64,000 nt of DNA from AC-32 sp035518635 (GTDB lineage: Bacteria > Actinomycetota > Thermoleophilia > Gaiellales > Gaiellaceae). The DNA lies in the NCBI GenBank assembly GCA_035518635.1, contig DATIXI010000055.1, positions 1 through 64,000 on the forward strand, read 5' to 3'. How positions within the stretch are numbered: the first letter of the stretch is position 1; each line of letters opens with the position of its first letter. The position numbers were made by a program, and so were the translations under genes. This document shows, piece by piece, positions 1 through 8,293 of the stretch. The notes beneath the pieces were generated by a model. It was not told where the DNA came from. It did no database searches and saw only the letters and a list, made by a program, of their open reading frames with translations.

Positions 1-840
1 GGCCTCGGCGCGGTTGTAAGTCACGCCCGACACCACCAGGCGCTCCATGATCTCGCTCTCGGGAACCACCCAGGTGCCCTCCTCGTCTGAAAACGTGCTG
101 CGCACGTGGATCGGAACACGGAACTGCTTGCCGAACTTCACGGAACGGATCTGCAGCACCTTCGAGCCGAGGCTCGCCATCTCGAGCATCTCGTCGTACG
201 AGATCCGCGCGAGCTTGCGCGCGTTGGGGACGATGCGCGGGTCACTCGTGAAGACGCCGGTGACGTCGGTGAGTATCTCGCACACGTCGGCGCGCAGCGC
301 CGCCGCGACTGCGACGGCGCTCGTGTCCGAGCCGCCGCGGCCGAGGGTCGTGATGTCGAAATCGGTGGAAACGCCCTGGAAGCCGGCGACGAGCACGATC
401 CGGTCCTGGTCGAGCGCCTCGTGGATCCGGCGGGCGCGGACGTCGACGATCTTCGCGCGGCCGTGCACCGTGTCGGTCACGATCCCCGCCTGCGAGCCGG
501 TGAGCGAGATCGCCTCTGCGCCCAGGTCGTAGATCGCCATCGCGGCCAGCGCGCACGAGATCCGCTCGCCGACCGAGATCAGCATGTCGAGCTCGCGTGG
601 CTTCGGCTGGGGCGAGACCTCGTGTGCCAGGCGGACGAGGTCGTCGGTGGAGTCGCCCATCGCGGAGAGCACGGCGACGACGCGGTGCCCCTCACCGCGG
701 GCGGCGACGAGCCGGCGCGCTACGTCCTTGATCTTGGCCGGGTCGGCGACGGACGTGCCGCCGAACTTCATCACGAGCGTCCCGAGTCGCGGCTCCGCGC
801 CCTCGACGGCGGGAAGGGCCTCGAATTGGGTGGTCGTCAC
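1..840 (-). CDS. lysC: Aspartate kinase, 3' end beyond the window
   Basis: This is the N-terminal 280 codons of aspartokinase, which phosphorylates aspartate in the first step of lysine, threonine and methionine synthesis. The amino-acid kinase signature KFGGTSVADP follows about 25 residues after the start; the regulatory ACT domains would lie past the window edge. I chose GTG at 840 because a -10-like TACACT (848-853, minus strand) sits 7 nt before it, the spacing of leaderless genes elsewhere in this window. An in-frame ATG at 771, just before KFGG, is the alternative. It follows recR by 31 nt, the usual actinobacterial order. Confidence 0.93.
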   Translation of the reverse strand, partial: MTTTQFEALPAVEGAEPRLGTLVMKFGGTSVADPAKIKDVARRLVAARGEGHRVVAVLSAMGDSTDDLVRLAHEVSPQPKPRELDMLISVGERISCALAAMAIYDLGAEAISLTGSQAGIVTDTVHGRAKIVDVRARRIHEALDQDRIVLVAGFQGVSTDFDITTLGRGGSDTSAVAVAAALRADVCEILTDVTGVFTSDPRIVPNARKLARISYDEMLEMASLGSKVLQIRSVKFGKQFRVPIHVRSTFSDEEGTWVVPESEIMERLVVSGVTYNRAEA

Positions 841-871
841 GGCAGGAAGTGTAGGGAAGGGGCTCGCGGCT

Positions 872-1462
872 CTACATTTCGCGCCGGCCGGAGAGCGCCC
901 TGCCGAGCGTGACCTCGTCCGCGTACTCGAGGTCGGCGCCGACCGGGAGGCCGCTCGCCAGGCGCGTCACGCGGACGCGGCCGCGAAGGCGGTCGGCCAG
1001 GTAGGCGGCGGTCGCCTCGCCGGTCATGTTCGGGTTCGTCGCGAGCACGACCTCCTCGACGCCGTTCCGCTCGACGCGGCCGAGCAACTCGTCGATTCGC
1101 AGGTGCTCGGGCTCGACCCCGTCGAGCGGCGAGAGCGCGCCGCCGAGCACGTGGTAGAGGCCCCGGTACTCGTGTGTGCGCTCGAGCGAGATCAGGTCGG
1201 CCGGCTGCTCGACCACGCAGACCGTCGTGTGGTCGCGACGCGCGTCGCGGCAGATCTCGCAGGTTTCCTCCTCGGTCAGGTTCCCGCACTCGCGGCAGAA
1301 GCGGACGCGCTCCTTGACCTCGGCGATCGCCGCCGCGAGCGCGAGCGCCTCGTCCTTCGGCACGCGGAGGATGTGGAACGCGAGCCGCTGCGCCGTTCGC
1401 TGGCCCACGCTCGGGAGCCGCGTCAGCTGCGCGACGAGGTTGTCGACGGACGGGCTGAACAT
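872..1462 (-). CDS. recR: Recombination mediator protein RecR
   Basis: RecR of 196 residues, the normal family length, acts with RecF and RecO to load RecA on gapped DNA. The N-terminal helix-hairpin-helix region (SPSVDNLVAQLTRLPSVG) is followed by a four-cysteine zinc finger (CRECGN ... CEICRD) and a Toprim domain beginning near VCVVEQP. The start ATG at 1462 has a -10-like CACAAT at 1469-1474 on the minus strand, 6 nt away, so recR may have its own promoter inside the dnaX-ybaB-recR-lysC block. Confidence 0.97.
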   Translation of the reverse strand: MFSPSVDNLVAQLTRLPSVGQRTAQRLAFHILRVPKDEALALAAAIAEVKERVRFCRECGNLTEEETCEICRDARRDHTTVCVVEQPADLISLERTHEYRGLYHVLGGALSPLDGVEPEHLRIDELLGRVERNGVEEVVLATNPNMTGEATAAYLADRLRGRVRVTRLASGLPVGADLEYADEVTLGRALSGRREM

Positions 1463-1495
1463 GGCTGGATTGTGCCTGCGCGGCCCGTCGTCAAA

Positions 1496-1513
1496 GGCAT
1501 CGCTTGCGATGCC
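1496..1513 (-). terminator. Short perfect hairpin upstream of recR
   Basis: GGCATCG and CGATGCC form a perfect 7-bp stem around a 4-nt loop, followed on the minus strand by TTTGA. It lies in the 138-nt gap between the cyclic-nucleotide-binding gene and recR, the only sizeable gap in this operon. It could be a weak intrinsic terminator or processing hairpin separating the two halves of the operon. The U-run is short, so termination is uncertain. Confidence 0.35.
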
Positions 1514-1600
1514 GACACCAGGGCGTACGGGCTCGGCCCGCGCGGCCGTCTGAAATGACCGGTCGATGCGAGGGCACCAGGCCCGAACGCGTCTCTGGGC

Positions 1601-1966
1601 TCAGGCCTCGGGGTACTGCTCGAGCAGCTGCGCGGCGAGGTCCTCGTCGACATGCTCGCGGGCGATGCCGAGGCAGCGGACGTCGGTGAGCGCGCTGACG
1701 CGGCCTCCGCGCGTCCCGCCGATCGCGAGCGCGCGCTCACCGATCACCTCTCCGGGCCCGCGCTCGAGCTGCGCGCCGGGGGCGTGGACGGCGACGCGGC
1801 CCTCCAGGATCAGGTAGAGCCCGGCAGCCGGCGTGTCGTACTCGATCAGGACGTGCCCGGCCGGGAACTCTGCTTCGGTGGCGACGTCTGCGAGCCGGGT
1901 CAGCGTCTCGTCCGAAACCCCGTCGAAGGCGGGAGCGGCGCGCAGCTGGTCGTAGGTCTCGCTCAT
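1601..1966 (-). CDS. Small cyclic nucleotide-binding domain protein
   Basis: A 121-residue protein consisting of little more than one cyclic-nucleotide-binding (Crp-like) beta-roll. The pattern FPAGHVLIEYDTPAAGLYLI ... GEVIGERALAIGG matches the family layout, including the phosphate-binding-cassette region (GERAL). No DNA-binding helix-turn-helix follows, so it is not a complete Crp regulator and probably senses cAMP-like ligands or acts as a protein partner. Its stop lies 1 nt from the ybaB end in the order dnaX-ybaB-this gene-recR; a cNMP-binding gene here is not part of the widely conserved dnaX-ybaB-recR core. The ligand is unknown. Confidence 0.8.
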   Translation of the reverse strand: MSETYDQLRAAPAFDGVSDETLTRLADVATEAEFPAGHVLIEYDTPAAGLYLILEGRVAVHAPGAQLERGPGEVIGERALAIGGTRGGRVSALTDVRCLGIAREHVDEDLAAQLLEQYPEA

Positions 1967-1967
1967 C

Positions 1968-2291
1968 TCAGAGACCCGGGAGGCCGAGGCCGTGGAGCCC
2001 GCCGAGCGCCGGGCCGAGCTTGGCCTCGACGAGGCTCTGCGAGGAACGGAGCGCCTCGTTCACCGCCGCGACGACCATGTCGGCGAGCAGCTCGGGGTCG
2101 TCCGGGTCGATCGCCTTCGGGTCGATCTTGATCTCGCGGATCTCGCCGGCGCCCGTTGCGGTCACGATGACCATGCCGCCTCCGGCCGTTGCCTGGACGA
2201 TCTCGTCCTTGAGCTCCTCCTGAGCCCGCTCCATCTGCGCCTGCATCTGCTGGAGCTGCTCGAGCATCTTGTTCATGTCCATCCCACTCAT
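1968..2291 (-). CDS. ybaB: YbaB/EbfC family nucleoid-associated protein
   Basis: A 107-residue YbaB/EbfC protein, a dimeric DNA-binding nucleoid protein. It begins with the typical Met/Gln-rich helix (MNKMLEQLQQMQAQMERAQ) and carries the central strand GGGMVIVTATGAGEIREIKI. The start overlaps the end of dnaX by 4 nt, so the two are translationally coupled, as in most bacteria. The C-terminus ends in a short Gly/Leu-rich tail. Confidence 0.95.
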   Translation of the reverse strand: MSGMDMNKMLEQLQQMQAQMERAQEELKDEIVQATAGGGMVIVTATGAGEIREIKIDPKAIDPDDPELLADMVVAAVNEALRSSQSLVEAKLGPALGGLHGLGLPGL

Positions 2292-3892
2292 TGCTCCGGC
2301 TCCTCCACCTCGTGCGCGTCGAACGTTCCCTTGACCAGCTCGATGAAATCCTCTTCGGTCTGCGGCTGCTCCGGCTCCGACTCGGCCTCGCCGCCGTTCT
2401 CTCCGACCTCGAACGCGAGGTCGAGATGACGGCCGGTCACCTCGTAGAGGGCCTCGGCGAGCAGCGTCGCGTTCTTCGGCTCCTCGGCCAGCTGTCGGTG
2501 GAACGAGGCCTCTCGCGGAAACTCGACCGTGAGCGTGTCGCCGGCAAGCCCCTTCGGGTGCGCCTCGCGCAGGACCGATGCGGTCGGGATCGACTTCTCC
2601 TCGACCGCGGGCAGGATCGTCCGCTGCCAGGCCTCCTGCAGCTGCTCGAGCTCGAGCGAGGGCGGCCCAACCGGCTCGATCGCCTCCTCCGCCGGGCCAG
2701 GACCAGTCTCTTCCGGCCGCGGCCGAGGGACTGTCCCCGGGTCATGGCCGGAATGGACACCGCGCTCCAGCTGTTCCAGCCGGTAGGCGGTCGACTCGCG
2801 CGACAGGTCGGCGGCCGGGCGCGTCACCTTCACGAACGCGAGCTCGAGCGGGAGCCTCGGGTCGCCGCCCTGGCGCAGGTCCTCGACCGCCACGGCGAGC
2901 AGGTCGCAGAGCCGGAGCACGGTCGCCTCGCCGAGCTGGTTCGCCTGCTCCTTCAGCCGGTCGCGCGTCTCGTCGGTCACCGGCAGGGACTCAGGCACCT
3001 CGCCGAGGTGCTGAACGAGCATCAGGTGGCGCAGGTGCTCGAGCAGGTCGGTGACGAGCCGCCCGAGATCCTGCCCCTGCTCCGAGAGCTCCTCGATGAA
3101 CGTCAGCGCGCCGGCCGTGTCTCGGTCGACGACCAGGTCGCAGAGCCGGAACAGCGCCTCCTCCTCGACCGCGCCGAGCAGCTGCATGACCGCCGGGACC
3201 GTGACCTGCTTCTCGGTCGCCGCGCCGAGCTGGTCGAGCGTCGAGACCGCGTCGCGGTAGGAGCCGCGCGCCGAGCGCGCGATCAGCGACAGCGCCGCGT
3301 CAGGCGCCTCGATCCCCTCGCCGTCGGCCACCCGCCGTAGCAGCTGCACGAGCTCCGGCAGACGAGGGCGCGAGAACGCGAACGTTTGGCAGCGCGAGCG
3401 GACGGTCGGCAGCATCTTCGAGAGATCGGTCGTGCAGAAGACGAAGACGAGGTGGGGCGGGGGCTCCTCGATCAGCTTCAGGAGCGCGTTGAAGGCGGCG
3501 TCCGTGAGCTGGTGCGCCTCGTCGAGGATGTAGACCTTGTAGCGGCCCTCGACCGGCTGCAGCACGACGCGCTCCCGGATCTCGCGGATGTCGTCGATCC
3601 CGCGCTGCGAGGCCGCGTCCATCTCGACGACGTCGAGCGAGGTGCCCTCGGCGATCGCGCGGCACGCGTGGCAGGTCTTGTCCGGGCTCGGCGTCGGCCC
3701 CTGCTCGCAGTTCAGCGCCTTGGCGAGGATCCGCGCCAGCGACGTCTTACCGGTCCCGCGCGGCCCCGAGAACAGGTACGCCTGGCGGATCTGCTCGTGG
3801 GAGATCGCGTTCTGAAGCGTCCGCACGACCGCCTCCTGGCCCACCACCTCGGAGAAGTCCTGGGGGCGGTACTTGCGGTACAGGGCGGCCAT
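2288..3892 (-). CDS. dnaX: DNA polymerase III subunit gamma/tau
   Basis: The clamp-loader ATPase of the replicative polymerase, 534 residues. It begins ALYRKYRPQDFSEVVGQ, with Walker A GPRGTGKTS, a zinc-binding Cys cluster (CEQ ... CHAC), Walker B YILDEAHQLT and the SRC sensor motif in TVRSRCQTF. The C-terminal third is Glu/Pro-rich, as in tau. A -10-like TAAGCT (3899-3904, minus) lies exactly 6 nt before the ATG, so the mRNA is probably leaderless. The SRP RNA gene lies just upstream on the same strand, an arrangement also known from Bacillus. Confidence 0.97.
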   Translation of the reverse strand: MAALYRKYRPQDFSEVVGQEAVVRTLQNAISHEQIRQAYLFSGPRGTGKTSLARILAKALNCEQGPTPSPDKTCHACRAIAEGTSLDVVEMDAASQRGIDDIREIRERVVLQPVEGRYKVYILDEAHQLTDAAFNALLKLIEEPPPHLVFVFCTTDLSKMLPTVRSRCQTFAFSRPRLPELVQLLRRVADGEGIEAPDAALSLIARSARGSYRDAVSTLDQLGAATEKQVTVPAVMQLLGAVEEEALFRLCDLVVDRDTAGALTFIEELSEQGQDLGRLVTDLLEHLRHLMLVQHLGEVPESLPVTDETRDRLKEQANQLGEATVLRLCDLLAVAVEDLRQGGDPRLPLELAFVKVTRPAADLSRESTAYRLEQLERGVHSGHDPGTVPRPRPEETGPGPAEEAIEPVGPPSLELEQLQEAWQRTILPAVEEKSIPTASVLREAHPKGLAGDTLTVEFPREASFHRQLAEEPKNATLLAEALYEVTGRHLDLAFEVGENGGEAESEPEQPQTEEDFIELVKGTFDAHEVEEPEQ

Positions 3893-3923
3893 GCCGCGAG
3901 CTTATCGAAGCGGGATTGAGAGA

Positions 3924-4024
3924 CCCGGGCCGGGCGCACCGCACGCCTGGGAGGGATTGCTTAGCGCTGCTTCCTTCCGGATCTGACGCGGTTCACAAGC
4001 TCCCACCGCACGGGGCCCGGCCCG
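3924..4024 (-). ncRNA. ffs: Small bacterial signal recognition particle RNA (4.5S type)
   Basis: The minus strand carries the near-invariant SRP core GGAAGGAAGCAGC, preceded by GTCAGATCC, on the apical hairpin that binds Ffh. The two ends pair as a G+C-rich closing stem: CGGGCCGGGCCCC at the 5' end with the GCGCCCGGCCCGGG side at the 3' end. This gives an RNA of about 100 nt with a single long hairpin, the short form without an Alu domain. The ends are set by the stem and may be off by a few bases. It lies 31 nt upstream of dnaX. Confidence 0.93.
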
Positions 4025-4072
4025 AGGCCGGCGATGGTAGCACCGTGACTTGTGCGTTTAGACTCTAGGGCG

Positions 4073-4522
4073 GTGGCTGTTGCTGATGTGATGGCGTTCC
4101 GGGTCGTGACCGTCTCGCCGGACGACACCGTTCAGGTCGCGATCGCGCGGATGATCGAGGAGACCGTGGGCTCGGTCGCCGTCTGTGAGGGGGAGCGACT
4201 CGTCGGGATCTTCACGGAGCGCGACGTGCTCAGGCTGGTCAGCGAGGGCCCCGGCTTCGCAGAGGTCCAGGTCGGCGACGTGATGACCCGCCAGCTCGTG
4301 ACGCTCGCTCCCGACGACGACATCCTCGACGCGGCCCGCCTGATGGGCGAGCGCAAGATCCGCCACCTACCGGTGCTCGAGGGTGAGAACCTGCTCGGGA
4401 TGGTCGGCATACGCGAGGTCGTCCGCGCGCTCGTCGAGCGCCTCTGGCGCACGCACGACGAGGAGGCGCGCGCCCGCGCCCGCGAGCTCCTCGACGGCGC
4501 GCCGGTCTCCTCGAACGGCTAG
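4073..4522 (+). CDS. Tandem CBS-domain protein
   Basis: A 149-residue protein made of two CBS motifs (VADVMAFRVVTVSPDDTV ... and VGDVMTRQLVTLAPDDDI ...), which together form one Bateman module that usually binds adenosyl ligands such as AMP or ATP. No catalytic domain is attached. I chose GTG at 4073 because a -10-like TAGACT (4059-4064) lies 8 nt before it; an upstream in-frame GTG at 4052 would fall ahead of that element. It is transcribed away from the SRP RNA. The ligand and partner are unknown. Confidence 0.85.
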   Translation: MAVADVMAFRVVTVSPDDTVQVAIARMIEETVGSVAVCEGERLVGIFTERDVLRLVSEGPGFAEVQVGDVMTRQLVTLAPDDDILDAARLMGERKIRHLPVLEGENLLGMVGIREVVRALVERLWRTHDEEARARARELLDGAPVSSNG

Positions 4523-4536
4523 TCGACTGATATCGC

Positions 4537-4632
4537 TTGACTGATTAGGCGCGACGTACCAAGATCTCGCGCAACGGCCCCGATTGCACTTTCCATCCGG
4601 GGAAAACGGGCTGGCAGAGGGGAGAAGAGAAG
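4537..4632 (+). promoter_or_regulatory. Promoter and conserved leader of subtilase 1
   Basis: TTGACT (4537-4542) and CAAGAT (4560-4565) are separated by 17 bp and form a plausible -35/-10 pair. The 60-70 nt leader that follows shares several blocks with the leader of the next gene, notably CGGGGAAAACG followed by GCTGG, and ends in a purine-rich ribosome site (GGGGAGAAGAG) before TTG. The same layout recurs at 8189-8293. Confidence 0.6.
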
Positions 4633-7600
4633 TTGGTGCGAACGACGGTGACTCGGCATCGCCGAGCGCGTTATCTCGTCGCGGCCACTTTCCTTGTCGG
4701 GCTTCTGAGCTTCGTCGTGATCGGCGTCGCCTCCGGGTCCGGCAAAGCGTTGACCGTTAGCCACCTGAGGCTGACGCCGACCTCGACCTACACGGTCGGG
4801 AGGTCGGCGAGCGGCTGGCTTGCGAAGACGGACCAGTCGCTGGTGCGTCAGACCAGCTCACGATCGGTCAGCGTGATGATCAAGTACGCAGTCGTCCCCA
4901 CGGCGACCTACGCCGGCGGGGTCAGGCACCTGAAGGCGACGAGCCCTCGGGTGACGCACAGGTCGATCAGGAACAACACCAAGGCCGTCAAGGCCTACCA
5001 GACGTACGCCAGAGGCAGGATCCAGTCGATCGACTCGAAGGTCCGGCAGGCCGTTCCGTCGATCAAGATCGGGCAGAGCTTCACGATGGCCTACGGCGGC
5101 GTCGCGGCGCGTCTGCCTGCGAACAGGGTGAAGGCGCTTCTCGCGACTCCCGGCGTGGTCGCAGTGCAGAAGGACACGCTGAACCAACCGCTCGACGACA
5201 ACACGTCGTTCATCGGGGCGACCAACGTGTGGCCGTCCCTCGGGGGCGCCAGCCACGCCGGCAACAACGTCGTCGTGGGCGTGCTCGACACGGGCGTCTG
5301 GCCCGAGCATCCGATGCTTTCTCCCGCGGGAATGCCCGTCCCGGCGGGCGGCCTCAAGGGCTGCCAGTTCGGCGACGGGAGCGACACGGCCCATCTGGGC
5401 CCGACGTTCGCGTGCAACAACAAGCTGATCGGGGCCTACGCGTTCACGCAGACCTACATGGCCACGATCGGCTCGGACGGACAGGAGTTCTGCAACAACT
5501 CGACCGGCGTGTGCTCGCCGCGTGACCCCGAGGGCCACGGGACGCACACGATGACCACGGCCGCAGGGGACTGCGTTTCCTCGGCCGTCCTCTACGGCGT
5601 CGAGCGCGGTCCGGTATGCGGAATCGCGCCGGGCGCGCACGTGGAGGAGTTCCGCGTCTGCTTGGCGCAGGGCTGCTTCAGCTCCGACTCGGTGGCGGCC
5701 GTCCAGCAGGCGATCGCGGACGGCGTCAACGTCATCAACTTCTCGATCTCGGGCGGTGCGGACCCGTACACCGACCCGGTAGAGCTCGCGTTCCTGGATG
5801 CCACGAACGCGGGGATCTCGGTCAACGCCGCTGCCGGCAACGCCGGCCCCGGCGCGGGCACCTCGGATCACGGTGGGCCGTGGACGACGACGGTGGGCGC
5901 TTCGACAGGCCCGCGCACGTTCGGCTCGACCCTGCACCTGACTGCCGACGGCGGCGCGACGTTCGACATGCCGAACGGCGTGACGCTGACGAACGGGATC
6001 AGCACGCCGACCCCCGTCGTCCTCGCGCAGAACCTGCCCGGGGAGGATGCTCTCTGCCAGTCGCAGCTGGCACCGGGCACGGCGACCGGCAAGGTCGTCA
6101 TGTGCGAGCGCGGCGTCAACGCCCGCGTGGACAAGGGCTTCAACGTCCTGCAGGGCGGTGCGGCCGGGATGATCCTCTACAACCCGATCAACGAGGACCA
6201 GGAGTCGGACAACCACTGGTTGCCGGCGATCCACGTGAACGGGCCCGACACGGACCTTCTGAACTTCGTCAACAGCCACACGAACGTGATGGCGACGTGG
6301 GCTCAGGGCTCCGCGCAGCCGGGCCTTGCCGACGAGATGGCAGCGTTCTCGTCCCGTGGGCCGGTCGGTGACTGGATCAAGCCGGACATCGTGGCACCTG
6401 GTGTCCAGGTGCTCGCCGGCATGACCCCGCAGCCGGACGAGACGACTCCGACCAACGGGCCGCCAGGCAACCTCTACCAGGCGATCGCGGGAACCTCGAT
6501 GGCAAGCCCGCACGGGGCGGGCGCCTCCGCGCTCGTCAAGGCGGCTCATCCGTCGTGGACTCCCGAGGAGATCAAGTCGGCCCTGATGACCTCGGCGGTT
6601 CCTTCCGTGGTCAAGGAGGACGGCGTCACTCCGGCCAACCCGTTCGACATGGGCGCAGGCCGCGTCCAGGTCGACCGCGCGGTCAACCCGACCGTCGTCT
6701 TCAACGAGACCTACGCGGACTTCGTCGCTGCGGGCACCGACACGCTGCACCGGATCGACCTGAACCTCGCGAGCATCGACGCCACGACGATGAGCGGGTC
6801 GATCTCGACACAGCGGACGGCGATCAACGTCTCAGGGAAGAGCCAAAAGCTGCAGGTCCAGATCAGCGAGCCTGCCGGCGTGACGATCACCGTCGGGAAC
6901 AACAACCACGACCTGAGCATCCCCAAGAACGGGTCGCTCACGTTCCCGATCACGATCAGCGCGCCGACGATTGCGAACGGGCAGTACTTCGCCCGGATCA
7001 ACCTGGTCCCGGCCAACGGCTCGAACACGGTCACGATGCCCGTCGCGTTCGTCAAGAAGCAGGGGAACGTGACCCTGTCGAGCACGTGCTCGCCGAGCTC
7101 CTTCACGGCGAAGACCGGCAGCTCGCACTGCATGACGAGCGTCCAGAACCTCGGTTCGGTCGCTGCGCTCACGTCGCTGAACGTCGCGCAGGGCGAGAAG
7201 GGCGGCGCTCTCACCTACAAGAACGTCGGCCTGCCAGGAACGGTCATCGGCTCGGGCAACGGCGTCCAGTGGAGCGGAACGCTCTCGCCGGCGCTCGCAC
7301 CCCCGGTGCTGTCCATCACGCCCGGCGGTCAGCCGTACGGATACATCCCGCTCTCGTCGTTCGGGATCACGCCGATCGCCGGCACCGGTGACGAGACGAT
7401 CTCGAACTTCGGGGTGCCGACCTTCTACTACGGCGGCGAGCCGTACACGTCGGTCGGCATGGTCTCGGACGGCTACGTCGTCGTCGGCGGCGGCAACTCG
7501 AACGACGTCAACTTCATCCCGCAGACGTTCCCGGACCCCGCGCGACCGAACAACGTCGTCGCGCCGTTCTGGACCGATCTCAACCCGTCGTTCGGGGGCA

Positions 7601-8049
7601 ACATGTACATCGGCCTCCTCGGCGACGGCACCGACAACTGGATCGTCTGCGACTGGGAGGCGGTCCGGAACTACGACACGTCTGACACGCACACGTTCGA
7701 GGTCTGGATCCGGCTCCCCGGCGGCACGGGAGGCAGTGGCGCCGGAAGCGAGCAGACCACGATCGCGTACGGCCCGAACGGGGCCGGCGATCCGGACAAC
7801 CCCCCGGGCTCCAAGTACTGGGGCGCGGAGAACCGCGACGGGTCGAGCGGCATCTCGCTCGACTCGTACCCGGGCAACGGCACGTCGGTGCAGGTCAACA
7901 TGGGCTCACCGACGCCCGGCGGCTCGGTGACCATCCCGTACGACATCACGTCGAAGAAGGTGGGCTCGTACACCTCCGTCGCGACGATGTCGTCCAATCA
8001 GACACCGGGACTGACGCAGGTGGTCAGCCCGATCACCGTCACGCCGTAG
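4633..8049 (+). CDS. Secreted subtilisin-like serine protease (S8), copy 1
   Basis: A 1138-residue exported subtilase. An Arg-rich n-region and hydrophobic core (YLVAATFLVGLLSFVV) form the signal peptide, followed by an inhibitor-I9-like prodomain region. The triad is visible as D219 (GVLDTGVWPEHP), H302 (EGHGTHT) and S622 (GTSMASPHG), with oxyanion N403 (AAAGNAGPG). A PA-type insert lies between about 430 and 570, and about 450 C-terminal residues look like beta-rich Fn3-like and adhesive domains. The TTG start is supported by GGGGAGAAGAG just upstream and by alignment with copy 2. It probably degrades extracellular protein; the substrate is unknown. Confidence 0.94.
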   Translation: MVRTTVTRHRRARYLVAATFLVGLLSFVVIGVASGSGKALTVSHLRLTPTSTYTVGRSASGWLAKTDQSLVRQTSSRSVSVMIKYAVVPTATYAGGVRHLKATSPRVTHRSIRNNTKAVKAYQTYARGRIQSIDSKVRQAVPSIKIGQSFTMAYGGVAARLPANRVKALLATPGVVAVQKDTLNQPLDDNTSFIGATNVWPSLGGASHAGNNVVVGVLDTGVWPEHPMLSPAGMPVPAGGLKGCQFGDGSDTAHLGPTFACNNKLIGAYAFTQTYMATIGSDGQEFCNNSTGVCSPRDPEGHGTHTMTTAAGDCVSSAVLYGVERGPVCGIAPGAHVEEFRVCLAQGCFSSDSVAAVQQAIADGVNVINFSISGGADPYTDPVELAFLDATNAGISVNAAAGNAGPGAGTSDHGGPWTTTVGASTGPRTFGSTLHLTADGGATFDMPNGVTLTNGISTPTPVVLAQNLPGEDALCQSQLAPGTATGKVVMCERGVNARVDKGFNVLQGGAAGMILYNPINEDQESDNHWLPAIHVNGPDTDLLNFVNSHTNVMATWAQGSAQPGLADEMAAFSSRGPVGDWIKPDIVAPGVQVLAGMTPQPDETTPTNGPPGNLYQAIAGTSMASPHGAGASALVKAAHPSWTPEEIKSALMTSAVPSVVKEDGVTPANPFDMGAGRVQVDRAVNPTVVFNETYADFVAAGTDTLHRIDLNLASIDATTMSGSISTQRTAINVSGKSQKLQVQISEPAGVTITVGNNNHDLSIPKNGSLTFPITISAPTIANGQYFARINLVPANGSNTVTMPVAFVKKQGNVTLSSTCSPSSFTAKTGSSHCMTSVQNLGSVAALTSLNVAQGEKGGALTYKNVGLPGTVIGSGNGVQWSGTLSPALAPPVLSITPGGQPYGYIPLSSFGITPIAGTGDETISNFGVPTFYYGGEPYTSVGMVSDGYVVVGGGNSNDVNFIPQTFPDPARPNNVVAPFWTDLNPSFGGNMYIGLLGDGTDNWIVCDWEAVRNYDTSDTHTFEVWIRLPGGTGGSGAGSEQTTIAYGPNGAGDPDNPPGSKYWGAENRDGSSGISLDSYPGNGTSVQVNMGSPTPGGSVTIPYDITSKKVGSYTSVATMSSNQTPGLTQVVSPITVTP

Positions 8050-8073
8050 CGCAAGGCGACGGCTCGTGGCACC

Positions 8074-8099
8074 GAGGGGCCGCCTCCGGGCGGCCCCTC
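8074..8099 (+). terminator. GC-rich hairpin after subtilase 1
   Basis: GAGGGGCCGCC and GGCGGCCCCTC form an 11-bp perfect stem with a 4-nt loop (TCCG), 24 nt after the stop codon. The identical 26-nt sequence follows subtilase 2, so the terminator was copied with the gene. It lacks a strong U-run. Confidence 0.75.
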
Positions 8100-8188
8100 A
8101 CCCACGGGATAGACCTCTCCATATGCAATTCGGTCTCTCGAGCCGGATCCGCAGAGCGAAGCCGAAACATCGAATCCGATACCGGGTC

Positions 8189-8293
8189 TTGACTGAGCGG
8201 GCAAGGCGTACAAAGATCCCGCCTGACGGCCCCCATGGTGGGCATCCATACGGGGAAAACGTGCTGGGAATGGGAAGAGGGGAGTTGGAGAAC
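8189..8293 (+). promoter_or_regulatory. Promoter and conserved leader of subtilase 2
   Basis: TTGACT (8189-8194) and AAAGAT (8212-8217) are again 17 bp apart, in the same sequence setting as at 4537. The leader repeats the CGGGGAAAACG-N-GCTGG block (around 8250) and the purine-rich ribosome site (GGGAAGAGGGGAG). The conservation suggests shared control of the two proteases. Confidence 0.6.

Noticed and set aside
4566..4632. Protease leader considered as a known c-di-GMP or other riboswitch
   Set aside because: The conserved blocks do not match any riboswitch core that I know; kept only as an unexplained conserved leader.
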